DNA of 64,000 bases from positions 3,603,501 to 3,667,500 of the forward strand of contig NC_090711.1 in the NCBI RefSeq assembly GCF_040954835.1, read 5' to 3'. Positions 1 through 12,130 of this stretch are shown one piece after another. The position numbers were made by a program, and so were the translations under genes. Source of the stretch: Lepisosteus oculatus (lineage: Eukaryota; Chordata; Actinopteri; Semionotiformes; Lepisosteidae). Within the stretch, counting starts at the first letter, position 1, and every line of letters begins with the position of its first letter. Under the pieces are notes generated by a model. That model saw nothing but the letters and a program-made list of their open reading frames with translations. It was not told the origin of the DNA and searched no databases.

Positions 1-1339
1 TCTACCGCTAGTTAGCAGAGCTGTAGCCAGGAGGGTGTGTAGGAAGTTGAAATTACATCTTCATTAATCAAGCATGCAGCCTGTCGAGTTAGTATTCATC
101 AGTGTTGCATTATGATTTTAAAATGATTCAATACAAAGTGAATTCTGTGCAGAAAATCAATGTGCATAGAAAAGGGTTTAGTCAGCAGTCAAGTCAGCCT
201 TGCTGGTAATAGAGTCTTACTGGAGAATTGGGTGGCAGCCGGGATTAATGACCTGGCTATTTTTTATGTTAGGCCTCGGGGTTTCAATTCACCTTAAAAA
301 GGTCAAAGAGCTTGATAACAATCAAAATGGGAGGAATAGCAGACTGTACACTCACTATGATCACAAGTATTTAAAAGTACCCCATCGTTTATGCATAGCT
401 AAGGTTTTAATTCACCGGTACATCATGACAGCTGCGTGAAATAGCCAGTACCTGGAAGCTAGGATCTATCACGTCTATGCTTTTAGTAGCAACATTAAAT
501 TAGATTTTTACAGGTTTCAAACCATCAAATATGCAGTACATTGTAGCTTTAATCCCTCTAGAGATTCAGTGTGAGCACAAACCAGATACAAGATAATAAA
601 TCTGGCGTGTAACTGCTGACAAAATTATGGTTGCATCATTTCACTCACATATGTTATAGAGAGCCTTTTCTTTGTGAACAAAATCTGAAGGTCTTCACAT
701 AGTACTGCTGTATGTTTCCGAGAGGCGTTACAAGCTGTTTGGACCCACGTCATCGTCGGCTGGGGTTGGACAACTGTGAAATACAGTAGCAGCAATGCTT
801 TGGGTCTTAATTGGGCTATTATATTGTGACATATCCCAATTTTTGCAGTCCTTACACAATTGCTGGATTAAATGCGAAAAGTAAACACATTGAAACAATA
901 AATACTTTTTTTGTACCCCCTGGAGCATAACATTTTTAAGCCTTGCATTTGAGAGGTGTTTCTTCTTAGTGGGGTGTCAGTTTGGGGCTTGTGCAGTTAA
1001 GATATGTGGATTGTTTGTGGCTGGCCAGAACTGAAGCTGTTTTAGAAGTCAGCTCGTTTGGCCGTTCGGCTCCAGGCTGTTTTAATTAAGGAGAAACTGA
1101 ATCTTTGATTATCCAGGAGGATTGATCGGAGAGATAATTACCATTGTAAAACATGGAAGGCAGAGCGCATGGGGTGCTAGCCCGCCATAGCTGGGACTGC
1201 AGTCTTCCCCAGGAGCGGAGCCCTAAAGTGGTCTTTGTCAGAGTTCAGAAATCTCAGGAAAAATTAGGATAGCTGAATTAGTTTGGCTGATACTTTAATC
1301 CCAAGCAATTTATATTTGCTTTGCACTTCTACAGCAGAG
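1..1339. other. Intergenic or intronic DNA without a recognisable gene
   Basis: AT-rich unique-looking sequence. Open frames are short and unlike known proteins. From about 1080 the text becomes rich in homeodomain-like motifs (ttaattaag, gataattacc), which would fit a regulatory element, but nothing here proves that. Confidence 0.6.
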
Positions 1340-1363
1340 CATTGCTCTTTTATTGGAGCAATG
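1340..1363. repeat. Perfect 8-bp stem-loop in a possible conserved element
   Basis: CATTGCTC at 1340-1347 is the exact reverse complement of GAGCAATG at 1356-1363, separated by eight bases. It sits in a 270-bp block (about 1260-1530) free of simple repeats, ending in aataattaattt. This may be part of a conserved noncoding element, but short stem-loops of this size also arise by chance. Confidence 0.45.
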
Positions 1364-1706
1364 TGAATGCACTCTGCACAAGGGCACAACAGCTCTCCTT
1401 CCACAGTTTGGACCCACAACCTTCCAATTAGGAGCAACCCTGCACACTGCAGCCACTGTTTAATTTGATCACCATTATTCTTATAACGAGCCGAGGCTGT
1501 GATACAATCAAACGGCAATAATTAATTTCAAGAATAACCTATAATGTAGGATTTTTTTTAAATGAAAGCTTATTACAATAATGATGATTAATCTGGGGGA
1601 AATAATCTTTTATTGCTTCTACAACTTCCTGGTGTATGAGGATATTTAATAATCAGTTGATTTATTGTGACATTTTGGTTCAGCAGTTTTACCTCTAAAA
1701 TTACCA

Positions 1707-1719
1707 CCAGCAGATGGTG
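1707..1719 (+). promoter_or_regulatory. Candidate CTCF-like site 1
   Basis: The bases ccagcagatggtg match the CTCF core CCASYAGRKGGCR at all positions except the C, which is T. A second, weaker match lies about 80 bases downstream in the same orientation. Sites are inferred only from the recalled motif, so confidence is low. Confidence 0.3.
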
Positions 1720-1787
1720 TTGTTATGGCCAGTGAGCACATGAGTATGTCCTTTTTTATAGCCTGCTGTCATGCACTTTTTATTTTA

Positions 1788-1801
1788 CCACAGGAGGGCG
1801 C
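1788..1801 (+). promoter_or_regulatory. Candidate CTCF-like site 2
   Basis: The bases ccacaggagggcgc resemble common CTCF sites of the type CCACTAGAGGGCGC with two mismatches, one at a normally well kept position. The GGGCGC end is intact. It shares orientation with the candidate at 1707-1719. Confidence 0.25.
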
Positions 1802-2957
1802 CATGCTGTTTCTTTTGTAGGCTCTAAGAAACTTGTCTCAACAGGGCCTGGGACGGTGCGGTCAGAGATCATTTCTGCGTAGTGTAGTGCTCACCGTGGT
1901 GGTTACACAGCCTGCGGTTGTAGGTGTAGACTGACCAGGTGTTGAGAAGACAATAAAATGAGTTCACATAGTTTGTATTATTATTATTAATGTGTAATTC
2001 ACATTCATTTAAAATTCATTTATTTCACTGGTTGGAAATCAAGTGTGCTGGACTTTATACTACTGTTACAAACCTTGGTTGTCTCCCCAGAAATTACTTT
2101 TTGTCTCGGATGAAGAGCCTTGTGTGCTCATAGTACAGTATGTACTGTAGTGCAGCACAGACCCCTGAAGAGGTTCAACAGTCCAAATGTTGTGATTGTT
2201 CTTTCTAATCTTCAGAGTGAAATGAACTTCCACCTGTCCCTTGACAGCCAGAGGAGTTCTGCACTCGTACAGTTTACACGTCTAGTAAATGCGATGGCTT
2301 GTTAATACAGATATATCTATATTAAGAAGCAGCCACAGAAGCATTAACTAAAAACACGGGGTATATAAAAATATACAGATATAAGACTGTGTGAAGGATA
2401 CCATACATAACCGTTTGTAAAAAGTAATTGAAACATGTAATGTGAGAGTTTGAGAGTGAGCTGGACCAATCAGACTAAAGGTGACTGAACACTTGGTGGA
2501 GGGCAGTTTTAAATAAAACCGAACTTCAAGAAAAACTCTTGTTTTATATAAAGACAGGACAGGGGTATTCTGCGGGAATAATTGTAGATAGTACATTTCA
2601 GTGCAAAACACTGTATTACACTTCAATTTGTAGAATGAATGTGAGATTTATTTCTTCAGTTCAGATGCAAAGCTAATCTATTTAAAAACCAGAAACATCT
2701 TGTCAGCCCTTCGATGAAGCCGGGGTTTATCGGTGTCGGAGAGACTGGGGCCTACTTGTGCTGTGTGACCCAGGAACAGGAATTCAGCAGAAGGATTGAC
2801 TTTAAATCCAGGTTAGAATCAAGCTATACAGCCACAGTGAGTTGTACTTTTTGTCTTCAAAATCTAAGTATGATTCACAATCGCTCATACCTTAATGCTG
2901 ACTGTTGTTTTGTGTGTTAAACATCTCTGCTCATTGCGATTAGCTGAAGACATCGAC
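1802..2957. other. Noncoding DNA, no gene seen
   Basis: Mixed AT-rich sequence with short TTATTATTATTAA near 1977-1991 and overlapping TACAGTA and TACTGTA heptamers near 2134-2149. No coding-like reading frame, RNA gene or repeat family was recognised. Confidence 0.6.
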
Positions 2958-2994
2958 AGCAGTGATCATCATTATCCAAATGATGATCACTGCT
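2958..2994. repeat. Perfect 16-bp hairpin next to a long palindrome
   Basis: The arm at 2958-2973 (agcagtgatcatcatt) is the exact reverse complement of 2979-2994, with a five-base loop between them. The outer part of the right arm is echoed by tatcactgct immediately downstream (2994-3003). The hairpin ends ten bases before the 141-bp palindrome at 3004, so the two may have formed together or mark the edge of one element. It is too short for a microRNA precursor. Confidence 0.85.
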
Positions 2995-3003
2995 ATCACT
3001 GCT

Positions 3004-3144
3004 TTTTACAGCTAAGAGGCTGCAATTAATTAAGAATAAAACTGATTCTTTACACTTGACTAAAAACAGTCTTAAGTACTGATTTTACTCAAGTGCAAAG
3101 AATCAGTTTTATTCTTAATTAACGGCAGCCTCTTAGCTGTAAAA
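3004..3144. repeat. 141-bp near-perfect palindrome
   Basis: The outer 54-bp arms (3004-3057 and 3091-3144) are reverse complements with only three mismatches. The inner 33 bases continue the symmetry around CTTAAG at 3071-3076 with a few mismatches, so the whole block folds on itself. Inverted repeats this perfect with almost no spacer tend to be lost or trimmed in genomes. High arm identity therefore suggests recent origin or gene conversion between the arms. It may be a small foldback element or a template-switch duplication. No clear target-site duplication flanks it and no protein is encoded. Confidence 0.92.
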
Positions 3145-3836
3145 TGCCTTGCCTCTTTTCCTTTGCTGTTAAATTGAATGAAGAAATAACGCATGATCCT
3201 GAAATAAGAAACCGTGCTAACCACAAAAAAAAAAATGTTCTGACGCCGAGGCTCTCCCAAATAAGGCACCCTGTGGTGTGTTTACGCATTATTCACGAGC
3301 TGTCTTGGGGAAGGCTGGTGCTGTCATCTCTTTGATCACATTCCTCGATGCAGGCCTCACAGGGCGTTTAGCAATCACCTGTGCTTCCGCAGTGCGAGAG
3401 AGCAGCTGGGGGATGCACAGCAGACTCCAGGGAAGGGAGCAGGGTTTGAAGATTCAGATTCCACATTGTTCCCAGGTCAGGCCCAGCAAGTCCCGGCTGG
3501 GCGAGCACAGCCCAGTGCTCTCACTGGAAGGCAGCGCACACCGTTCACTGGCTTACAGCTGTTCTACTGGGAGATCTCTGGACTGCAGAGGCTCCCAGCC
3601 CTGGCCCCGGTGCCCCACACCCCTGCCGGTTTTCAGTCCATCCCCTCCTTCTCAGATAATTGCTGTCTTAATCGATCTAAGGAGTTGTTTGCATTGTGTT
3701 TCCAGTCGCAAGTTTGGGATTTCGTCTCACTAACAAAATACAACAACAGTTAAGGCTCCAACATACCAAAGACCTGGGAACAAACAGTTCCACTCAGTCT
3801 AATTATTATTAAGTCAATTAAGGGTTTGATTGTGAA
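3145..3836. other. Noncoding DNA, no gene seen
   Basis: Moderately GC-rich from about 3300 to 3640. Overlapping plus-strand open frames here have no recognisable domain and end in unrelated sequence. No splice-bounded exon was found. Confidence 0.55.
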
Positions 3837-3893
3837 ACTGAGGGCTCGATTGGTAGGTAGGTGGGTCACCATAACCAGGACTGGGAGCCACTG
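3837..3893 (+). mobile_element. Decayed end of a hAT-like nonautonomous element
   Basis: The stretch runs from an 'aactgagggctcgattgg' block to a terminal 'gggagccactg'. It resembles 53911-53969 in order: an 'agggctc.gttgg' block, then 'accagga', then a terminal 'g.accactg'. An element end in CACTG matches the CAGTGG-type inverted terminal repeats of hAT transposons. The other end was not found, so this is a fragment or too diverged. Confidence 0.45.
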
Positions 3894-4293
3894 CTTTAGG
3901 TGGAGGGGAAAAAAAAAGAATCCTGTCTCAGGGAAAGGTCAATGTGTTGAGAATCCCTGTTTCAGTTTCACCATTCAGTCTGCCTCCAAATCTCCCATTA
4001 GCTTTGATGAATTACTCTGCAGCAATTAGACCTGTACAATGAATGTATCCACTGGCATTTCAAAAAAAAAAATAGACCTCAAGATTCAAATAAAGGCTCA
4101 ATGAAAAAGCACTTCTGTGTCAGCATTAAAGTTTTAATTTGACACAGCTCATCTGACTGGACAGAAATGTGACATGAAAGACACTTTGAATTACTTCTCC
4201 CTCCCAATCACCCTCTCCTCACAGAGAGACCTAATTTGTTGTAGAAGGGAAATAATGAACACTTCAAGATGCAAATCTCTTTATAGCTGTTAG

Positions 4294-4344
4294 TGATTTA
4301 AATTGAAATGTGTTTACTTTAATATTACATTTCAATTTAAATCA
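4294..4344. repeat. Perfect 18-bp inverted repeat
   Basis: TGATTTAAATTGAAATGT at 4294-4311 is an exact reverse complement of 4327-4344, with a 15-base AT-rich spacer. Each arm contains TTTAAAT and CAATTT, so the unit could present two opposed AT-rich protein sites or extrude as a cruciform. It is not related in sequence to the palindrome at 3004. Confidence 0.88.
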
Positions 4345-5372
4345 GCGCAGAGTGATGCTAAAATAACCGATAGATCCCTCCGAAATGCGTCCTTTAATAC
4401 AACCCTCGTTCTGTAGAGTCGCAGTCTCGCAGTTCGTGAAACACACGTGAACACACGTGGCTTTTTGGTCAATTTAGTAAGTTAATTGGTTCAAATTAAT
4501 TCTGAAATAGCCACCTTTGGTCTTTGTGAGCTACGTGGTGTTGGTGTTCTTATTTCAAACGATTCCCTAAAATAATTAAAACGCACTGCCTGCTTACAGC
4601 AAGAGGCTGAAACAAAAGTTGTTTTGAAACTGCTGATTAAAAGGAGAAGCGGTTCTCGGGGACCAGGGCTGGTAAGACATATATATATATTCTCCCGACA
4701 GTGTTACAGTCTTTCTTTATTCGTGCAAGTGATTTGTAAAGATACCTTTCGCCTTCCCCCTGGCGTAAAGGTCTTCATTGTGGCGCATTGCAGTACACGT
4801 GCGCACGCAGGTCTGCTGGGGGGATAAACTGAAGAACAGTTCAACTACACTTTTATCGTTTTATTATTTTGCCTTAGTCGTTTTGGCCCTAGTAGCAGCT
4901 GCGGGGGCGGTACTGTTGTCTTAGTTAAGAGCGTTATTTTTTTTTGTCCGCCAACGATGTAGGAATAAACTGCATTTGGGGGGCGCTCCTAAGAAAAAAA
5001 CAGTAAAACGTTGAAAAATCGCTTCCTGCCCCCCGTGATGTTTCAGACTTGCGGAGGGGTACCAAAGTGGTATCAGGAATACCGCACGCCTCGTATCCCC
5101 TCTTCTGGGGAGAACCAGCTGTCCTAAAAGTGACTTGGGCCGCATGTAAATCGGACACTAACTTTTTATAGCTGCGGAAGGGATAAAAACCACTCTGTAA
5201 AGTGATTATTGATTTTTCCGCGTTGCCTTGATTCATTCAGCGCCGTGGCGTTTCCAAATGTTGGCTAATTTATTTAATTTAATTTGATTTAATTTCTTTC
5301 GTTGAGAGCGTGATTTTTTTTTCCTTCCTCCCCCGAGTGTTCGCGAGCACGGCGGAACCTCGGGAACGAGTG
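4345..5372. other. Noncoding DNA, GC rising toward 5.4 kb
   Basis: Unique-looking sequence with a short TA tract near 4679-4690. From about 4780 the CpG frequency rises. The minus-strand open frames at 4921-5236 overlap in different frames and match nothing I recognise. Confidence 0.5.
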
Positions 5373-5429
5373 GGTGGGAGGAATGGGACTGGAACTGGGG
5401 GGGCGAGGCGGTGGGAGGAATGGGACTGG
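5373..5429. repeat. Tandem duplication of a 37-bp GC-rich unit
   Basis: The 20-mer ggtgggaggaatgggactgg occurs at 5373-5392 and again at 5410-5429, a period of 37 bases, separated by a G-rich spacer. Runs of G on this strand could form G-quadruplexes. It lies within a locally GC-rich patch (about 5310-5500). Confidence 0.85.
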
Positions 5430-8400
5430 GACAGACCCGTCCTGTCTCCGGTTAGACCCCGTGGCCTGGGGGTGAGAGACAGGATTCTCAAACTCATTAC
5501 AGCCGGTGCTAAACGGGGCAGATCCATTCGCTGTTGGAGTGGCAGTGTGTTATTTTATTGAATGAAGTGAGTAAAGACCACCACGTTCAAAGAGTCTAAG
5601 GAGTGGACCACAGTCGCTATGGTGTCTTCACACCCAGGACCACAGGGGAAGTCGCAGTGTTTGGATTATTCTGTGGAGGTTTCTTTGTTTTCCTTGGAAG
5701 TCTGAATGTATCATGGAGGGGATGTTCCCAAACGCAACATCTTTTAAGGATTTTTTTTTAACTAGCTGGACTCCGGAAGGGGTCAGCTTGTCTGGGCAGC
5801 TCGTTAGATCATATCATACCTGAACGTGCATTCCTGTCCTTGTCAATTAAAAACAATTTGTGAGATTGCTCACAGTTCAATGAACTCCACTTGACTTGAA
5901 ATTTACCACAGCTTATGCGTCCTTCTTTTTAAAAAAAAAATCTGAGCAGGTTCAAAAGCCAATTTGCTAACGGCCATCTATGACGTGTACAAATACTGTT
6001 TAACACAGGACACCTATTGTATCTGGGCCACTGTTGCCTGTGTGATGCGACAAAGTCCTTCACTGCTGTTTCGCAGGGGTCTGATGGAGAAAGCAATGAC
6101 GTTTTCAGAACATATACAGTAGTGAGCAAGCTGTGCCAGGAGGCCAAGTGGGGTTTCATGAAGTGTAGTGAAAGCGCTTGAGTGTCAAGAGGCTCCATGG
6201 GAGGATTCGGGTCAGCCCGCTTGGCTAAGGGCCAGCTTCCTGGCCACAGGACGGGGAGCCTGGGATCGCCGTGTGGAGTGAGGTGTGACCCCAGGATCCT
6301 GCAGCTGCACAGGCGCAAAAGCAATGGAGGACGGGAGCAAAAGACGAACGCGAAGTAAAAAGATAGGCTTACGTGTGGCAGCGATGGTTTTTGTTTCTAA
6401 TTCTAGGGGAAGTGGTTCCAAGTTAGAGCAGCTGAGGTGAAAGCACACACCCACCCACCGTGACACCCATGTGCTGTATCGAGAGTATCGAGAGACTGGA
6501 CAGTGTCGGTTCTCCTACCGCTCATCTTGGAGGGGTCTCGGAAGACGGCCACCCCGATCCCTCTGGGTCTGGGTTTTCCTTCAGTAATGTTGTACAGTAT
6601 TGGCTCATGGCTGCTGTTGCCGACCGGTCTGAGTGATCTACAGTGCATCAGTGGGGAAACTTAATTAAACCAGCTGGCACAGACATTTTCCCTCTCTTCC
6701 TTGTTCTTCAGACCTCCTTAATCTCGGAATCGGATGCCTTTCAGTCCTCCCTCTCCGTCTCCTGTGATGATTGGGCCACCCGGGCAGTCCCCAGAACTCT
6801 CCCGTGATTTGTGACAGACTGTCAGCTTCAAATCTCCATCACAGCCACAACGGCAATGGAAAATACTGTAAACTGGCAAATATCCCAGTGGTTTAGACCA
6901 AGTTGTGTAACTAGTGCTTGAGATGGCATTTTTCTTTTCTTTTTTCTTCCCCCTCTTCTCAAAACCATGCGACAATGACTGGTTGTGCTGCGTTTACAGC
7001 CATCAACAAACGAGATATTCCCAGAGAAAGTGCCAGCTGGAGAAACACCACTGGTTTGGGTTATTTCCAGAACCATTTGACCCCAAACCAGGAGAGAACA
7101 AAAGTATGCATGCGCTGAAAATGAAAGGGGTTGGTGGCAAGTGAGGTTATTTGTTTTTGCTTTTGTTTTTAGTTTAGTCAGAGAAGACTAAGATCCTGCC
7201 TAACGGACTCTTTAGGTTTTCTGGACTCTGTCCTGTTCATTGCTTATTCCCCACGGTAGTTTCTGCTGTACTGAGCAGCACATGGCTCGAGGTGTGAGGG
7301 GATACCGGGGGCGTCGAGCTGCAGGGAAACTGCTGCCAATGTGGCACAGTGACAACCACTTTAAATACTGCTGAGTCAAAACCACTGAGCAGGACCTTGG
7401 CATGCTGCCGCTGTAATCCTCTGGTCAGAGATGGTTTAATTATTAATCGCCGATGGTAATCAATACCAGAGTTTACAAGAATCTTTTCTTTGATTGGGGA
7501 ATTTTTTGGCCGCAGAAACCTGCGCTATTCAGGAAGGGAAGATTCTAGCTGTAGAAGATGCTTGTTCGTGCATGCCATTGGAGGGGTGAGGAGATTTCTG
7601 TGAGTGAGATGAATAAACTGTGCACACTCAGATCTGGCATTTAAAACTTCTGCTGAAAACATGCCACCATGGCCAAAATGTGGGTCTTTGCTTTTGACTC
7701 CTGGGGCACTTTCAAGTCTAGGAATACTGTGCCAGGATTTATACAGGAACAACCTATTGTAACTGTAACAGAACTCTGCTTTCATCTCGTACTGTAAGTC
7801 ACGATTTAGAAATTATGGATTTTAGCCAAGCGCTACAGGCACAGTACAGCAGAGTGACCATTGCCAGGGCTGTAAAAGCACGTAGTTGGTGAGTGGTGCA
7901 GGTCTGTGTCATTATTTAGGCTGAACTTTTCTTATTGCCTCTTAACTGAAGTGCCATTCTCTCTTAGACATAAGGCAAGCTTAGTTTTCCAGCAGTCATT
8001 TACTCTGAATCATAGCTAAATGTCTGGACCTCTGTTCCTAATGACTCAGACAGGAATCGTCTCCATTTTAAACACTCTGTCAGCTAAACCCCCTCTCAGC
8101 ACACGTCAGGACTGAAAATCCAGTCTGAAGGCAAATGTAGACTAGTATGGAGAGGAAGATGTTTGGCACATTAAAACAATTTCAATTTAGGCTCTTTCAG
8201 GGGTTTATTTAGCGACGAAATTGGTTAATCACATTATCTGCTAGAAGCTGGATTTAAGAAATATTTATATGTGACGAACAGGAATTCAGAAGAAACTGGA
8301 AAGAGATCTGTATTCTTAGTGGCATTTCTACTTCCTCAATACCAAAGCAACAAAATGCAGAACAAGTGTAACAACACACCTGTTTCAGTGAAAGCACGTA

Positions 8401-8633
8401 GCCTAAAGCAACAGTAAAGCATCTGTTACTGTATATCCAAGGACAGTTTATTTCAACAGCAGGAAATCAGCACAGAGTGTTCCCCTCCAGCCCCTAAGCT
8501 GTGGGAGTCTGAAGAGTAGCAGTCTCATGTGAATCATTGATATCCATCACAGAACATACCGGCCAATCGCAGCACAATATGTGATGTATTAGAACTTGGA
8601 TTTGAAAAAATGTCTTATTACAGTAATAACTAT
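5430..8633. other. Noncoding DNA, no gene seen
   Basis: About 3.2 kb without a recognisable gene or repeat family. Minus-strand open frames at 5.9-7.1 kb overlap each other in several frames, which is what chance frames in GC-moderate DNA look like. No splice-bounded exon was recognised. Confidence 0.55.
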
Positions 8634-8795
8634 GGTGGCACATTGGTTAGCACTGCTAACCTGGTTTCAGTTCTGCACCTTGGTTGCTGTCTGCGAAGAG
8701 TTTGTATATTCTCCCCTTGTTTGTGTGGGTTTCCTCCCAGCCCAAAGACATACTGTACCGGTAGGCTAATCAGCTTCTGAGAAAAATGGGTAGGT
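8634..8795 (+). repeat. Interspersed repeat family A, copy 1 (tRNA-like head, short)
   Basis: It begins with ggtggcacattggttagcac, then gcactgctaacctgg, then the diagnostic stretch gtttgtatattctcccc and tgtgggtttcctccc, ending near cccaaagacatactg and a gctaatcagc segment. This order matches a SINE-like element widespread in fish genomes (gtggtTAGCACTG ... GTTTGCATGTTCTCCCC ... TGGGTTTCCTCC ... CAAAGACATGC). The copy is diverged and lacks the 3' half seen at 46506. I do not assign a database name. Confidence 0.75.
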
Positions 8796-11700
8796 TTGTC
8801 TGCCCTGCCCTGAATAACTGATAGATATTCTTAATGGGAAGTGTTGTTGTTGTTATTTCTGTCTGAAATAGTGTACAGTCCCAAGCTGGAGTCAGACAGG
8901 AGTGGGGAAAGCAACAGATCCCTGCTGCAGGCTGAAGTGACAAAGCAGTAATTAAGATCAAATGAGAACCTAAACAAACTGTTTCACCAAGGCATTAGTT
9001 GGGCTTAGTCAATAAAATGATTTATACGCTGTAGCAGAACAAACAGTAATGTGCAAAGATAATAAGTTTCGTGAATACAAATTATCACGCAGCGAGAGCC
9101 CCCAATGAAAAGTTGGGATCGGTTTCAGATATACATATATACAATATACTATATACAGATATTAATCTAGGACCTTAAATGAGATTTTTCACTTCATTTG
9201 CAGGGCAGGAGGGAGAGGTTTAACCAACTGTGGGAATGCAGTTTGGAGTTCTGAAGCTAGACTGAAATGTTTAGTAACATTATATCATCACATGTCTGTG
9301 TGTGTTGATGCATTGAGCTGGGGTGAGGAAAGCAAGCGTCTCTCTGTCCTGTCTGTTATTGTGGCTTTTCCTAAATATCCGTCATACACTGCACATGTGC
9401 TTACACCGTGTGTTCTTGCTGATATAAAGAAGCTGAGCTTTCCAATGCACGTGTGACCTTTTCTTTACTCGTCGCAATCTCTATCTGAGCAGAAGTCATG
9501 TATGACAACGCACCGTTCCACGCATCTGAGCCTTTTCTTGTACCGCTCTGTGTTCACACGCCACGTTCAACAGTGTCATGCAACTTTTATGAAACTGCCT
9601 CTTCAGGTCAAACGGTAACAGATGTAAGATCCAGCCTGGGCAGAGGTAAACTTTTCTCTTGTTTCACTCTCTAGGGATTTGACAGATGTACATTTTTTTT
9701 TTACATTAGCAGGGAAGGAACACAGTATTTATGTGGCCTCAGACGTGAACTAGATTGTTGCTTTGTTGTCTTCCAGTTCATCCTGTATGGTACAGTAACA
9801 GTATCTCGGTTACCTTCGATAGCAATCAGCTGGGTCTCTGTCTGCAGGTACGGTACAGCAGACAGCCTTTACTCCCAGCAGCAGACAACAGAAGGCATAA
9901 TAGATTCAAAGCCCATCACCCCTTACTTCCTAGCAGAGAAGCCCAGAGGGAGAGAATAATGATTTTACTCCATCAAGGTTAAATTGGACATCTGATTCTT
10001 AGCTGTGTAAAACAGGCCCGTGATCCTGGGCTCATTTATTGTGTGGGGGATTTTTTTTTTCTTTTTTGTTTTGTTTTGTGCCAGAGGGACAGTTTAGAGG
10101 GGAAGGAAATTGTTAGTTCCTGGGGACCACGATAAAACAGTTTATTGTATTTATGAAAAGATTGACAAGAAGTTTGATTGTGCGACACAGAGAATTACTT
10201 AAACCTGTCGTGCTTCCAATGGACTGGAAACAGCATGCGGTAACTGGAGACTTATGGGCTTTGAAGCAGCTGTGGTACCCAGGAATTGAAAAGGGAAGGG
10301 AAGAAATGTGCAGTGATTTTCACTTTAGCTCTTTATTGATTTTCCTCTGTTTGCTTTCTCTGGGGCGGCCTCGCTCGGAGCACACAGCACAGCAATGTTC
10401 AAGCTATCGTCTCTATTTAAGCAAAGCTTGGCTGACCTGTGCATGTTATCACTTGCCCGGCATCTCTGTTTTGGAAAGAGGAACTTCAAAACCTTGCGTG
10501 AGGCTCTAATTGAACAAGTGTATTGGGTCTCCTCTGAGCTCTTGACTGGTAATGCCATCAGAATTGCTCTTGAGACAAACCTGGGTCCAATCAGCCCCGT
10601 ACAGTACCATTCAGTTCAGTTCAGTCATTCATCTCTGTTCCAGCCTGGGCTTCACTGAGATCCAGATGTGGTTAAGGGTAAGGCTTTGTAGCCCTACATA
10701 CTGTAGACCCCCATTTGAAGGAGAATTTCTTTTGCAAGTAACACAACTTCACATGGGGTTTGTAAAGAGTGTTCTGTAGTGCACCATAAAGGGTTCTGTG
10801 AAACACCCTTGATATTTCCCTTTCTATAAAATAATGAAAAGATTGGGTTTGGACAAACATAATTGAATACATGAGTGAGCTGCAATTTGCAAACCTCATA
10901 ATAACACAGCAGATTGATTTTATAGATGGAATAAACAATGCCAATATAGATATTCAAAGTAATCGACCAGGAATAGTACAGCTAGTAGTAGTAGTGATGG
11001 TAGTAATTAAAAATTAATACTGTGTTCTTATTTATTTATTTTACTTTATGGATACTTGAAATTCTAGAATTTAAAACTCCAGGCATGAATGATTCTCAAA
11101 GCCTGATGACCTCATTGAAGTTTTCCAAAAATAAAATATGCACTTCTGGTAAAAAAAAAAGAAAGAAAAGTATGGTAATTTCCACTTCTTTATAATGTTA
11201 CTTGTTAAGTGACTGGTTTGTCCCTTATTGTGTTTCCTTTCTTTCTGCAGACAGACAACTGAGGCAAAGCTTTGTAAGAACTGCCACATTCAGGGTCATT
11301 AGAGACCAAAAGACCTCATATCTCCTTTTTCTCTGGCAATAGCTGTATGAAACACTGTTGTTAATTACACCACCTCAATAAAGATGCTAGACATGTACAT
11401 TAAGTTTATTTACAACTTTAATTGTCAGTGTAGTGGTCTTTGGGAGACTTTCACCAAAGAGAGACACTCACTGAGATAGCTCATTCTTATACAGCTTATC
11501 TCTGGGGCAGAAATGGCTGTCAGTGAGCAATGACTGCAGTTCATGTATTCACTCACATTTGGAATAATTTACGTTTAAACTCTAGATGTATCAATGAGTG
11601 CTATATTCGCACATTTGGCATAAAAAGAGCTTAATTGATTTCCCTCTTAGCTCTGAGTGCTAATTTGAAGGTGCATTATCCTTTTGGAGTGGTAAGAGTC

Positions 11701-12130
11701 ATTATCGTTCTGCGACAAGATTTTTTCTTTTCTATTCTTGGGTGGCATTAATATATATATATAGAAAAAGTAGAGGCTTTAGAATCTCAGTAGCCCCTGG
11801 CTACTTAAATATTAACTGGGTTAATAAAGGCTCTGATAACAATGTCTTCCTAGTTTGTTGCTTGGTTGCCTGCTTTAGCTGTTTTTCTTCATTCCTATAC
11901 CCAGTGTTGGTTCTGGATTATTACTCTCTCGCTCAGTAATCCAGCTTTAAAATACAGTACTCATGCACTTAACTGGAAAATTAGAAAGTTAATAAACTAT
12001 AACTGTAAGCCTCTGTAACATTCTGTAAAGTATTACAACACCTACATTACAAAACATAGAATTCTATAGAATTACAGGTTCTTTCCAAACAGAATGACTT
12101 ACAGTATTTTTTTTGTCTTTGTATATCTAG
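8796..12130. other. Noncoding DNA, no gene seen
   Basis: Contains a short TA-rich run near 9129-9162 and a (TAG) run near 10983-10996. A plus-strand frame of 118 codons at 10153-10509 shows no domain and is probably chance. The block near 10390-10560 is free of simple repeats and could be a conserved noncoding element. Confidence 0.5.
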
